51,493 bases of DNA from Maribacter sp. (GTDB lineage: Bacteria > Bacteroidota > Bacteroidia > Flavobacteriales > Flavobacteriaceae), in assembly GCA_020629415.1 (NCBI GenBank), contig JAHDDL010000008.1, positions 59,013 to 110,505 on the forward strand, in the 5' to 3' direction. Under the pieces are notes generated by a model that saw only the letters and a program-made list of their open reading frames with translations, made no database searches and had not been told where the DNA came from. The translations under genes were made by a program, and so were the position numbers. This document shows, one piece after another, positions 28,151 to 37,049 of this stretch; within the stretch, counting starts at the first letter, position 1; each line of letters opens with the position of its first letter.

Positions 28151-28181
28151 AAAGATCTATTCCAAAAAGGAATAGATCTTT
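28151..28181 (-). terminator. Intrinsic-terminator-like hairpin between susD and the CRTAC1/haloperoxidase genes
   Basis: 13-bp perfect stem AAAGATCTATTCC / GGAATAGATCTTT with a 5-nt loop; on the minus strand it is followed by TTTTACTTTT. It begins 24 bp after the susD stop and ends 14 bp before the next ATG, so it would uncouple expression levels inside the operon. Confidence 0.75.
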
Positions 28182-28204
28182 AATTTAACTCAATTTAAAC
28201 TAAA

Positions 28205-30082
28205 CTAATAACCTGGATTCTGAATCAAAAGGTTATTTCTATTGATTTCATCTCTACTAATAGGCATGAAATACATTTTATCGTCCCAAGTTCTGGTTTC
28301 GTTATCATTATTGTCAACTACCGTATAGGTGTAATCATACACTGTTGGATCATATTTATATGGTGTCCTTGGTGTAGCACCTGCTTTTAAAGTTGCACTA
28401 ACTTTCATTACCTTAATACCTCTACCAAGTGTTTGATCTGCAATCATCCACCTTCTTGCGTCATGGTATCTATGCTCTTCATAAGCTAACTCAACTCTTC
28501 TTTCGTTGATGTAATCTTCTAAAAGCTCGTTACCTGAAGATGAAATTGCGGGCATACCGGCTCTAAAACGAATTTTATTTAACCAATTTCTAGCTTCGCC
28601 TTCATCGCCTAGTGCAATAGATGCTTCCACATAGTTCAATACGATTTCAGTATATCTGATAAACGGCCAAGGTACTACTTGGGCACTAGATTGATTATCA
28701 ACTAAAGATGGGTCTGGATCAATAAACTTTCTTACATAATATCCAGTTCTACTTCCGTTCCAGTTTTCAATGGGCGAATCTCTCATGTCCACACCAGGTA
28801 TTATTCCACCGCTACCGTCTGCGTATGTTCCTGTCTGTATTTCATCATAAGGATCAATTGAAGCAACATCATCCGGTCTAGGTTTCCAAGGTGCACCGTC
28901 ATATAGAATGGTAGCGGCCAATCTTGGATCTCTATTCTCATATGGAGCAGCTGCGTGTTCTTCATTGCTCCAGTCGAAATCCGAACCGTCCATCATTTGA
29001 TAGTCGTCTACCAATTGTTGAATAGGTGTATTTCCTGCCCAGTTGTGGTAGCCATTAGGTCCGTTGTTTATTCCTTGGTGAATACCACCTAAAGGCCAGT
29101 TACTTTCTTGTGTAAACAAAGGTGAGTGTGTTCTTTCAAACAATAGTTCAGACCTTGCAGCAGCATCACCAACGGCACTTCCACCTCCCATAGCAATAGA
29201 GATGTAGGTCTGTGTTGCTTCTTCTGCACTTGCAGGTTCCGTTAAATCTAGTTTATAACCGGTAGTTGCGTCTAAAACAGCCTTGGCAGCAGTTTTTGCA
29301 GCGTTCCATCTTGCATCTCTGTCCCCAGAAGTATATGCAACCAGTTCTAAATTTGAATATGCACCCAATGTTGCCGATTTAGCGCTCGCAGTAGGTCCGT
29401 CGCGTAAATCACTCGCTGCATATGTCAGCACTCTAGATTTTAATCCCATAGCACCTAGCATAGATGCTCTACCTGGAGTAACTTCTTTACCATCTAACAA
29501 TGATATAGCCCTGTCTAGATCATCGGTCACAAAGGTTACGTTTTCGGCATAGGTACCTCTAGCTATAGTATAGTCATCATCTAGTCCATATGGCGTGTCA
29601 ATTAATGGGGCTCCACCATAGTAACGCATTAATTGATGATAGTAATAAGCTCTTAAAAAATGAGCCTCTCCTAGTAACCTATCCTTTAGAGTCTGGTCAT
29701 CAAAGGTCGAGTTAGGCAATTCTTGTATGGCTATATTCGCTTTTCTAATGGCTGAATATAACTCGTTCCATTGTGGAATGATATTCACATTTCCCGTACC
29801 TGATGGGGAAAGAGAACCTTCTGTAATAACATTGACTCCTCTACCGGAGTGTGTAAACATTGCTTCGTCCGTTAATGAAGACAGGCCTTCTTCTTCAAAT
29901 CCTCCATAGCCGAGGGATCCGTACACATTAAATACAAATGCTTGTGCCAACGCCCCATCTGCCCAAGTAGCATCTGCCGAAATTGAATCTAATGGCTGCG
30001 TTTCTAAGAAATCTTCATTACACGAAATAGGAACCAGCGCTAGGGCCAGTAATCCTAAAAGTATTAATTTTTCTTTTTTCAT
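28205..30082 (-). CDS. SusD/RagB-family outer-membrane lipoprotein
   Basis: 625 aa. Lipobox VPIS-C21. The sequence starts with 'NEDFLETQPLDSISADATW', the usual SusD N-terminus, contains the TPR-like helical core ('LLGEAHFLRAYYYHQLMRYYGGAPLI'), and ends with the RagB/SusD C-terminal region ('INERRVELAYEEHRYHDARRW', 'YDPTVYDYTYTVVDNND', 'MYFMPISRDEINRNNLLIQNPGY'). It serves as the surface lid that captures substrate for the SusC channel. Located 9 bp after susC. The substrate is unknown, and no degradative enzyme for glycans is encoded nearby. Confidence 0.95.
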   Translation of the reverse strand: MKKEKLILLGLLALALVPISCNEDFLETQPLDSISADATWADGALAQAFVFNVYGSLGYGGFEEEGLSSLTDEAMFTHSGRGVNVITEGSLSPSGTGNVNIIPQWNELYSAIRKANIAIQELPNSTFDDQTLKDRLLGEAHFLRAYYYHQLMRYYGGAPLIDTPYGLDDDYTIARGTYAENVTFVTDDLDRAISLLDGKEVTPGRASMLGAMGLKSRVLTYAASDLRDGPTASAKSATLGAYSNLELVAYTSGDRDARWNAAKTAAKAVLDATTGYKLDLTEPASAEEATQTYISIAMGGGSAVGDAAARSELLFERTHSPLFTQESNWPLGGIHQGINNGPNGYHNWAGNTPIQQLVDDYQMMDGSDFDWSNEEHAAAPYENRDPRLAATILYDGAPWKPRPDDVASIDPYDEIQTGTYADGSGGIIPGVDMRDSPIENWNGSRTGYYVRKFIDPDPSLVDNQSSAQVVPWPFIRYTEIVLNYVEASIALGDEGEARNWLNKIRFRAGMPAISSSGNELLEDYINERRVELAYEEHRYHDARRWMIADQTLGRGIKVMKVSATLKAGATPRTPYKYDPTVYDYTYTVVDNNDNETRTWDDKMYFMPISRDEINRNNLLIQNPGY

Positions 30083-30091
30083 GATTTTTTT

Positions 30092-33000
30092 TTAAAATGT
30101 TAAACTAAAACCTGTATTGATAATAGTCTGTTGTGGATAAAACTGACCATTATTACTAGTCGATTCAGGATCATATATATCTTGCGCTGCCCATGTAGCC
30201 AAGTTTAGACCGCTCATATATACTTTAAAATTAGATAAGCCAAATTGCTCAATCATTTCTGAAGGGAAGTTATATGCCAATTGAACATTTTTAAGCCTTA
30301 GGTAATCTTTACTAAAAAGATTATAGGTGTTGTTTCCATAATCACCGCCGGTATAATAGGTGTCTCCACGACTTGCAAGTCTTGGATGAACGCTACTGGG
30401 ATTATCAGGACTCCATCTATTATCGAAGCTGTATTTTAAGAAGTTACCAATATCACCAGATTCTGTCTGGATGAATAATTTAGCACCTGTTGCTCCCTGC
30501 AGTAATACCGAAAGGTCAAAATTCTTATAAGAAGCATTGAAAGTAACACCAAAGTTGAAATTAGGATTAATACTGTTCTTTAACCTAACTTGATCTAAAT
30601 CATTAATGGCACCATCACCATTAATATCTTTGAACTTCATGTCTCCTGGCTCTAATGTAGGCTTAACGGCACTGTAATCCAGTGGATTTGAGTCTATGGC
30701 AGCCTGGTCAATAAAGACACCGTCAGATTCATAAACTAAATAGGAACCAATAGGCTTTCCTTCTTGTAATTGGTAGCTTGGTGCACCAGGAATTTCGTCT
30801 AAGAACTCAACCGTGTTCTGTGCATAACCTCCATTAACACCAACATCCCATTTAAATCCGTCCACATTTCCGCCAAAATAGTTTAATGCAAATTCAAAAC
30901 CTTCATTGTTTACTTTTCCTGCATTCACAGGTGGTAGTAGTGTAGAAATACCAGAAGATCCTGGTGTAGAACCAGTTTTCTGAATAAGTATCTGATCACG
31001 CTTGTTCAGGAAGTATTCTAAAGTGAAACTTAGTTTACCATCTAGTACAATACCATCTAAACCAATATTATAGTTTTTGGCACGCTCCCAGGTAAAACTT
31101 GGGTTGGCTAAAAGATTTTCGAACAATGTTGTCTGTACTTGTCCGTTAATTGGATATTGACCAAATTCATAAATAGATTGGTAAGCATATTCCTGTAATT
31201 CGTCATCAGTAATTTCGCCATCACCGTTTGTGTCAAAAGAAACTTGATCATTACCCATTTCTCCATAAGAACCTCTAAGCTTTAAATAGCTTATAGAATC
31301 TACATTGAACCAATCTTCGTTATTAATATTCCAACCAACCAATAAACCTGGGAAGAATCCAAAGCGATCGTTACCTGGGAATATATATGAACCATCATAT
31401 CTCCAAATAAACTCAGCTAAATACTTTTCCTTAAAGTTGTATTGAGCACGGCCATAGTAACCCAAACGTGTTCTGTTATACCCAAAACCATCGGTTTCCT
31501 GTGCAATTTCGCCACCAACACCAAGCTGGTCAACTGCTGTAGAAAGATAATTTCTTCTAAAAGCCGAGAAAAATTCTCCTTGAAAATTTTCGCGGGTTAC
31601 ACCTGCCAATAAATTAATAGTGTGATCATCACCTATTGTTTTGTCATAACTTAATAAACCGGTAAGGTTGGTATTTAAAACGTTGTTAGATGATTGTAAT
31701 AATCTTGCATCCGTAAAGTTGGAACGTATAGAACCGCTAAGTTCCGGTACCCCGGTAGCAATATAGTTTGCGCGGTCTAGAGAGTAAAGTGTCCAAGGCG
31801 TCTGCCATAATTTTCTACGTAATTGACTTTGATCTACACCAGCCAATAAAGTCATTTTCAAACCTTCTATCCACGGGTTTGTAATGTCTACTGAACCGGT
31901 AAATTGTAAATAATCGGTTGGTTGTTTGTCATAACCTGTAGCATTGGTAGTAACGACCACTGGCTGTTGCCCGTTTTCAATATCCGGTCCTGGTAAGCCA
32001 TTTGGCCATATTGCAGGTTCGTTAGGTCTACCTCTCATTAACATTCTAAAAATAGCACCTGCACCTTCAGTAGGGAAGGTTCTATCTTCCTTTCTATATC
32101 CCATACTTAATTTAGTGGATAGATAGTCATTAATTCTAGCATCGGTATTGATTCTAAAATTATACTGTTGATATCTGTTCGCCGAATTTTTATAGATAGC
32201 ACCTTGGTCTGCATAACCTATAGAGGCATAGTACTTTAAATCTTCATTACCTCCGCTTATGGATAAGTTGTGTCTCTGTTGTTCTGCCCAATCTTGAAAA
32301 GTAGCGCCAAACCAATCCGTATCTGGGTATAACCATGGATCGGCATTCGTTCTATGGTTATTAATCGTTTCTGGACTAAATGCCGCATTTACAGTTTCTG
32401 CCGGGTCGCTTCCTGGAATGGTATAACTTCCAGAGTTTTGAAAAGCCGTATTTGCCGCTCCCCATTGAGAAGATGGAATGTTACTATTAAAAATCGCCAA
32501 TTCGTTCATAATTGTTTGGTACTCTACAGCACTAGCCATTTCTGGAGTTCTTGTTGGTCTGGTTATACCAAAATCTGCTTTGTAATTGATTTGCATTTTA
32601 CCGGGCTTACCAGTTTTAGTGGTAACGATAATTGCACCATTTGCCGCTCTAGCCCCATAAATAGCTGCAGAGGCATCTTTTAGTACAGAGATATTTGCAA
32701 TATCATCTGGGTTAATACGACCTATGCCACCATCTCTATCTGGTATACCGTCAATTACAATTAATGGCTGGTTGTTACCCAATGTGTTCGTTCCACGAAT
32801 ACTAATGTTAGATTCGTCATTACCAGGCTCTCCACTGGTCTGAACAATTACAACACCCGGTAGTCTACCTGCAAGGGAGTTAGATACGCTAATGGCCGGA
32901 GAACTTTCAAGTACAGGTCCTTGTACAGCTGTTACCGCACCTGTTACCGTTGCCTTTTTCTGGGTACCGTAACCAACGACTACAACTTCGTCTAGGTTGG

Positions 33001-33343
33001 CAACATCTTCTTCAAGTGATACGTTGATGGTACTTTGATTGTTTACCGGTACCACCACTGCCTTAAAACCAATGTAGCTAAATCGTAAACTGGTACTACC
33101 ATCATCTACGGTAATGGTAAAGTTACCATCAAAATCTGCTTGTACCCCAGTCGTTGGGTTGTTTGCATCAATGACCGAAACACCTGGTAACGGCATGTTG
33201 TCCGATGCCGAAGTAACAGTTCCGGACACGGTCGTCTGTGCGTGGAGGTTCATAAAAAGAAATCCACTAAAAAATAAAATCATCGTTAAGCTCGCATGAT
33301 TTCGAATCATGGAAAACTTAGGAAAGTTTTTTTGATAATTCAT
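30092..33343 (-). CDS. SusC/RagA-family TonB-linked outer-membrane transporter
   Basis: 1083 aa. Signal peptide ending LHAQ (~36), CarboxypepD_reg domain (~38-115), the SusC hallmark 'LDEVVVVGYGTQKKATVTGAV', plug (~125-240: 'PLIVIDGIPDRDGGIGRINPDDIANISVLKDASAAIYGARAANG'), then a 22-strand-type barrel ending in ...FSLTF. No STN domain, so not directly an anti-sigma-linked transducer. It imports an unknown oligomeric substrate with SusD, energised by TonB. Promoter: -7 TATATTTG (minus, 33456-33449), giving a ~100-nt leader. Confidence 0.95.
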   Translation of the reverse strand: MNYQKNFPKFSMIRNHASLTMILFFSGFLFMNLHAQTTVSGTVTSASDNMPLPGVSVIDANNPTTGVQADFDGNFTITVDDGSTSLRFSYIGFKAVVVPVNNQSTINVSLEEDVANLDEVVVVGYGTQKKATVTGAVTAVQGPVLESSPAISVSNSLAGRLPGVVIVQTSGEPGNDESNISIRGTNTLGNNQPLIVIDGIPDRDGGIGRINPDDIANISVLKDASAAIYGARAANGAIIVTTKTGKPGKMQINYKADFGITRPTRTPEMASAVEYQTIMNELAIFNSNIPSSQWGAANTAFQNSGSYTIPGSDPAETVNAAFSPETINNHRTNADPWLYPDTDWFGATFQDWAEQQRHNLSISGGNEDLKYYASIGYADQGAIYKNSANRYQQYNFRINTDARINDYLSTKLSMGYRKEDRTFPTEGAGAIFRMLMRGRPNEPAIWPNGLPGPDIENGQQPVVVTTNATGYDKQPTDYLQFTGSVDITNPWIEGLKMTLLAGVDQSQLRRKLWQTPWTLYSLDRANYIATGVPELSGSIRSNFTDARLLQSSNNVLNTNLTGLLSYDKTIGDDHTINLLAGVTRENFQGEFFSAFRRNYLSTAVDQLGVGGEIAQETDGFGYNRTRLGYYGRAQYNFKEKYLAEFIWRYDGSYIFPGNDRFGFFPGLLVGWNINNEDWFNVDSISYLKLRGSYGEMGNDQVSFDTNGDGEITDDELQEYAYQSIYEFGQYPINGQVQTTLFENLLANPSFTWERAKNYNIGLDGIVLDGKLSFTLEYFLNKRDQILIQKTGSTPGSSGISTLLPPVNAGKVNNEGFEFALNYFGGNVDGFKWDVGVNGGYAQNTVEFLDEIPGAPSYQLQEGKPIGSYLVYESDGVFIDQAAIDSNPLDYSAVKPTLEPGDMKFKDINGDGAINDLDQVRLKNSINPNFNFGVTFNASYKNFDLSVLLQGATGAKLFIQTESGDIGNFLKYSFDNRWSPDNPSSVHPRLASRGDTYYTGGDYGNNTYNLFSKDYLRLKNVQLAYNFPSEMIEQFGLSNFKVYMSGLNLATWAAQDIYDPESTSNNGQFYPQQTIINTGFSLTF

Positions 33344-33699
33344 AAAGTTAGTTCTTACAGTTGTTAGTTATTAAGCTGGCACGGATATTATAATCTCTTC
33401 AGGAAGCTTTTGAGATAAAAAGACTATGATACACTATGCTACTGCAAACAAATATATAAATAAATGTTAATTTAATAAATTTTGATAGCTTATTTTTTCA
33501 AATTATGATTTAGATCATAAAATATTATTAAAATACAATCATTAGTTTATTTTGTTAATTATTCTTCAATACTCAAAAAAGCTTATTTTCCTTGCTTTAT
33601 GGTAGAATTGCCATGTGCAATAGCACTATATATCCTTGACAAAATTTTGATGTCTTTTATTAAATTGTATATTGACGGCTGCAAATTTGACTAGAATTT
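33344..33699. promoter_or_regulatory. Divergent susC / gntR intergenic region (356 bp) with operator-like palindrome
   Basis: Very AT-rich. It holds the susC -7 element TATATTTG (minus, 33456-33449) and one perfect inverted repeat TTATGAT-TTAG-ATCATAA at 33503-33520, centred ~66 bp upstream of the predicted susC start. The TGAT-N4-ATCA core has the spacing of CRP/FNR-type sites; a GntR operator is the alternative. I see no gene in the rest of the region, and no exact -7 for gntR. Confidence 0.55.
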
Positions 33700-34716
33700 A
33701 TGGCGGTTATTAGTAAAATTTTAAACCTGACCCACAACAACAATCTTACAAAACACGAGCAATTGGTTCAAGGTGTCATTGAATCTATTGAAGATGGTGA
33801 ATTATTGGTAGGTGATCAACTACCCTCTATAAACATTATGGTTGAGGAGATTGGATATGCTAGAAAAACAATCTTTAAGGCTTATGAAGAATTAAAGAAC
33901 AGAGGCTTAATTGAGTCTAGACAATTAAAGGGATATTTTGTTATAAGTCAGGCTACCAATATCACCAAAAGAATGGCTTTGTTATTGTTCGCTTTTCAAA
34001 GTTACCAAGAGGAATTTTACAAAACATTTAGAAAAGAAATGGGTAAACGATTTCAAATCGATGTTTTTTTTCACCATAATAATCTTACCGTTTTTGAAAC
34101 AATACTCACCAATATTAACGGTAAATATGGTATGTATGTAATTGCACCCATACAGCATGAAAAGGTGACCCAGTTATTGCAAAATATTGAAGCTAAAAAA
34201 TTATTGGTAGTAGATCGTTATTTAAATCTAGGAAAGTCTTTTTCATACATTTCTCAAGAATTTGAAAATGTAATCTACTCTTCATTGGTACAGCTACTTC
34301 CGGAAATAAAAAAGTATTCTAAAATTATACTTTATTTTAATGAGGAAAGTGATTTTTCCCCTATAAGTATCAAAAATACCTTTGAAAGATTTTTAAAAGA
34401 ACATTCCGTTAACGGAATGGTTAAGAACAATTATACCATAGGTTCTGCCGCTAAAGGCAATCTTTATTTTGCATTAGGCGATACTATTTTATGGCATATT
34501 TTACGTGATGCCGTGCGAAAAAAATTAAGTATTGGTGAAGATATTGGTATTCTTTCCCAAAACGATAATGTTTCTAAAGAGATTGTTTTTGGAGGTATTA
34601 CTACTATTTCTACGGATTTTAATGAAATGGCAAAGCTGGCTGCAAAACATATTAAAAATGAGAGTACTACTCAGGTAATTATACCCTCTAGGTTAATTAA
34701 ACGTGCTTCTTTATAA
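33700..34716 (+). CDS. GntR-family regulator with substrate-binding-like C-terminal domain
   Basis: 338 aa. N-terminal winged helix of GntR type (residues ~18-85: 'QGVIESIEDGELLVGDQLPSINIMVEEIGYARKTIFKAYEELKNRGLIESRQLKGYFV'). The C-terminal ~240 residues have alternating beta/alpha segments ('MYVIAPIQHEKVTQLLQNI', 'KLLVVDRYLN', 'NLYFALGDTILWHILRDAVRKKLSIGEDIGILSQNDN', 'IVFGGITTISTDFNEMAKLAAKHI') resembling LacI/periplasmic-binding-protein effector domains. It is divergent from susC and probably its ligand-responsive regulator; the effector would be the imported substrate or a product. The start ATG is at 33700. Confidence 0.88.
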   Translation: MAVISKILNLTHNNNLTKHEQLVQGVIESIEDGELLVGDQLPSINIMVEEIGYARKTIFKAYEELKNRGLIESRQLKGYFVISQATNITKRMALLLFAFQSYQEEFYKTFRKEMGKRFQIDVFFHHNNLTVFETILTNINGKYGMYVIAPIQHEKVTQLLQNIEAKKLLVVDRYLNLGKSFSYISQEFENVIYSSLVQLLPEIKKYSKIILYFNEESDFSPISIKNTFERFLKEHSVNGMVKNNYTIGSAAKGNLYFALGDTILWHILRDAVRKKLSIGEDIGILSQNDNVSKEIVFGGITTISTDFNEMAKLAAKHIKNESTTQVIIPSRLIKRASL

Positions 34717-34836
34717 TAAGATTTAAATTCCCTTTTCAAGCCACAAGTATCCATACTTTTTAAATGGAGTAAAATATAGGTGTTGACATTTAATTCTTAT
34801 AGTGGTTAAATCACCTTATTTCAATCATATTTATTC

Positions 34837-34844
34837 TATTTTTG
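34837..34844 (+). promoter_or_regulatory. -7 element of the polyprenyl synthase gene
   Basis: Exact TAnnTTTG match (TATTTTTG) 17 bp upstream of the ATG at 34862. It argues against the upstream in-frame GTG at 34802 as the start. Confidence 0.5.
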
Positions 34845-34861
34845 AAAAAAAATTGCTTGTA

Positions 34862-35836
34862 ATGCACACTATTGAAGAATATAGAGATGAGTTTATTGCG
34901 TATTTGGACTCAAAAAAAATCACGAAGGAACCTAGAAACCTTTATGAGCCCATTACTTATATTCTCGGTTTAAGGGGGAAACGTCTTAGGCCGGTATTGG
35001 TTTTAATGACAGCTGAAATTTTTGATGCGGATTTTAAAGAAGCTTTGGATGCTGCTGTAGCTATTGAAGTATTTCATAATTTTTCTTTGGTGCACGATGA
35101 TATTATGGATGATGCCCCTGTGCGTAGAGGGCAGACTACCGTTCATGAAAAATGGGATATTAACACGGGTATTCTTTCTGGTGATGCTATGTTGATTATG
35201 GCTTATCAGTTATTTGAAAATTACGAGCCAAATGTTTTTCGCGATTTGGCTAAACTTTTTAGTAAAACGGCCTTAGAGGTCTGCGAAGGTCAGCAGTATG
35301 ATGTTGATTTTGAAACTAGAGATGATGTCATGTTGCCGGAATATCTGAAAATGATCGAATTTAAAACAGCGGTTCTTGTAGCTGCTGCTTTAAAAATGGG
35401 TGCCATTGTTGCAGGTGCCTCTGAAAAGGCACAAGAGCAAATGTATAATTTTGGGCTAAACCTGGGCATAGCTTTTCAATTACAAGATGATTATTTAGAT
35501 GTATTTGGTGATCCAGAGACTTTTGGTAAGCAAGTGGGCGGTGATATTATAGAAAATAAGAAGACATATTTATATTTAAAAGCGCTTAACTCAGGTTCTG
35601 AAATGATGGTGAAAGAGTTAGAACATTTATACTCTATTCAACCAAAAGAAGCAGACGCTAAAATAAAGGCCGTACGTTCAATTTTTGAAAAAACAGAGGC
35701 TGATAATGCAACTAAAATGGCTATTTCAGATTATACGGCAAAGGCATTTGAGGTTCTTGAGGAGATGGATATTGTAGAAGAAAATAAAAACTTGTTAAGA
35801 GAATTTGGTAAAAATTTAATGAACAGAACTGTTTAA
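34862..35836 (+). CDS. Polyprenyl (isoprenoid) diphosphate synthase
   Basis: 324 aa from the ATG at 34862 (MHTIEEYRDEFIAYL). Trans-isoprenyl diphosphate synthase with the first Asp-rich motif DDIMDD (in FSLVHDDIMDDAPVRRG) and the second DDYLD (in FQLQDDYLDVFG), which bind Mg-diphosphate, and the GLRGKRLRPVL basic patch that contacts IPP. It makes a linear C15-C20 or longer prenyl diphosphate; two bulky residues upstream of DDxxD (F-H-N-F-S-L-V-H) leave product length open (GGPP for carotenoids is plausible). Convergent with crtY, overlapping by 4 bp at the stops. Confidence 0.92.
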   Translation: MHTIEEYRDEFIAYLDSKKITKEPRNLYEPITYILGLRGKRLRPVLVLMTAEIFDADFKEALDAAVAIEVFHNFSLVHDDIMDDAPVRRGQTTVHEKWDINTGILSGDAMLIMAYQLFENYEPNVFRDLAKLFSKTALEVCEGQQYDVDFETRDDVMLPEYLKMIEFKTAVLVAAALKMGAIVAGASEKAQEQMYNFGLNLGIAFQLQDDYLDVFGDPETFGKQVGGDIIENKKTYLYLKALNSGSEMMVKELEHLYSIQPKEADAKIKAVRSIFEKTEADNATKMAISDYTAKAFEVLEEMDIVEENKNLLREFGKNLMNRTV

Positions 35837-36975
35837 AAAATCCTTTTGAGCAGGGCTTTTATGAAGGGTGTTTTAGGACAGGAATTGATATAAACAATAT
35901 CTTCTTTTAAACTTGTTTTTTCATCTAAGAATTTAAATACCATTTGTGGTTTTAAAGTTTTAAAAATAGACTCGAATATGGTATGCCCTTTTGCATTATT
36001 ATTATGCAAAACATCTAAAAATAGCATATCATAAAACCAAAATTTACCTTTTAATTTCAACTTTTTGAGTGGTTTTTCTTGTTTTAAGAAATCTATAAGT
36101 TTAGGAATTTTAGTTGCGGTGCTCATTAAAGTATATCCAGTACTAGGTTTGGCCCAACCGCCTGCCGTACCAATATATCTGACCCTATTTGTGTGGTGCT
36201 CCCTAAAATCATAGGCTGTCATTGGTATGCTACCAGCTTCTTTTTCAATTATTTCATAGGTTTCACATGCAAATCGCTCTTGTATGTAGTGCTTGATCGC
36301 TTCATTATATTCCGCTTTATCCAGCAACTCTTCAGAAAATAAAGTATATTCAATTAACGCCGTGTTATTGGCATAAGGTAGTACATACATAAAGCGTGTA
36401 TTTCCTTTTTGTGGAATAGAAAAGTCCATATATGTAACTTCCTTACTATCAAAGATAGGCTTGTCGGTCTTTATTACCCAACCTACAAAATGCTGTTGCA
36501 ATACAGGATATTTCTTCTGACCGGTTGCCATTCTATAGTCGAAAAGACTATTGAATATGTACTTTCCAGAATAGGTTTTTTTAGCAGTATGTACAGTTAC
36601 TTTGCTTTCAGATTCTTCAAAGTTGATTAAAGCTTCTTGAGCAAAGGTAATGTTAACCGATTCTTTAACGCGACCTAGATAATGATTATAGAAATCAATG
36701 CCTCTTATCATTTTATAGGTATACGGACTTATATCTGTTCGCTTTAAAACATCTTTTCCTTGAAAGTGGATAGAATTCCATTTTTTATGTACAATATCTT
36801 CAAACTTACCATTGCCCTTTTCCCAAAAACACCATGTTCTATCATTGGTGTCTTTTGCATTTTTGTCAAGTAACAGAATTTTTTTTTGATCAAAAAACGA
36901 ATCGTTCAACATGGCATCAGCAAGTAATAAACCAGATGCACCTGCGCCAATAATAATATAATCGTATTCGTTCAT
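35833..36975 (-). CDS. crtY: Lycopene beta-cyclase (CrtY/CrtL family)
   Basis: 380 aa. N-terminal FAD/NAD-binding Rossmann motif (YIIIGAGASGLLLADAML, residues ~5-22), the family's DRTWCFWE segment (~45-52), and the GTAGGWAKPSTGYTL motif (~270) characteristic of lycopene cyclases. It converts lycopene to beta-carotene at the inner membrane, feeding the zeaxanthin-type pigments usual in marine flavobacteria. Other crt genes are not in this window. Promoter: TATTTTTG on the minus strand at 37025-37018. Confidence 0.92.
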   Translation of the reverse strand: MNEYDYIIIGAGASGLLLADAMLNDSFFDQKKILLLDKNAKDTNDRTWCFWEKGNGKFEDIVHKKWNSIHFQGKDVLKRTDISPYTYKMIRGIDFYNHYLGRVKESVNITFAQEALINFEESESKVTVHTAKKTYSGKYIFNSLFDYRMATGQKKYPVLQQHFVGWVIKTDKPIFDSKEVTYMDFSIPQKGNTRFMYVLPYANNTALIEYTLFSEELLDKAEYNEAIKHYIQERFACETYEIIEKEAGSIPMTAYDFREHHTNRVRYIGTAGGWAKPSTGYTLMSTATKIPKLIDFLKQEKPLKKLKLKGKFWFYDMLFLDVLHNNNAKGHTIFESIFKTLKPQMVFKFLDEKTSLKEDIVYINSCPKTPFIKALLKRIF

Positions 36976-37017
36976 AGTATGTAAGCATCAATCAGAATCT
37001 TGTTCTGCTGAGCTGTT

Positions 37018-37025
37018 CAAAAATA
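37018..37025 (-). promoter_or_regulatory. crtY: crtY -7 element
   Basis: Exact TAnnTTTG match (TATTTTTG on the minus strand), 43-50 bp upstream of the crtY ATG. Confidence 0.4.
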
Positions 37026-37049
37026 CAAAATAGCAATTGTCTTTTGTGC

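Noticed and set aside
34802..34861. GTG start 20 codons upstream of the polyprenyl synthase ATG
   Set aside because: An exact -7 element lies between the two starts and the extra residues do not resemble the family N-terminus.
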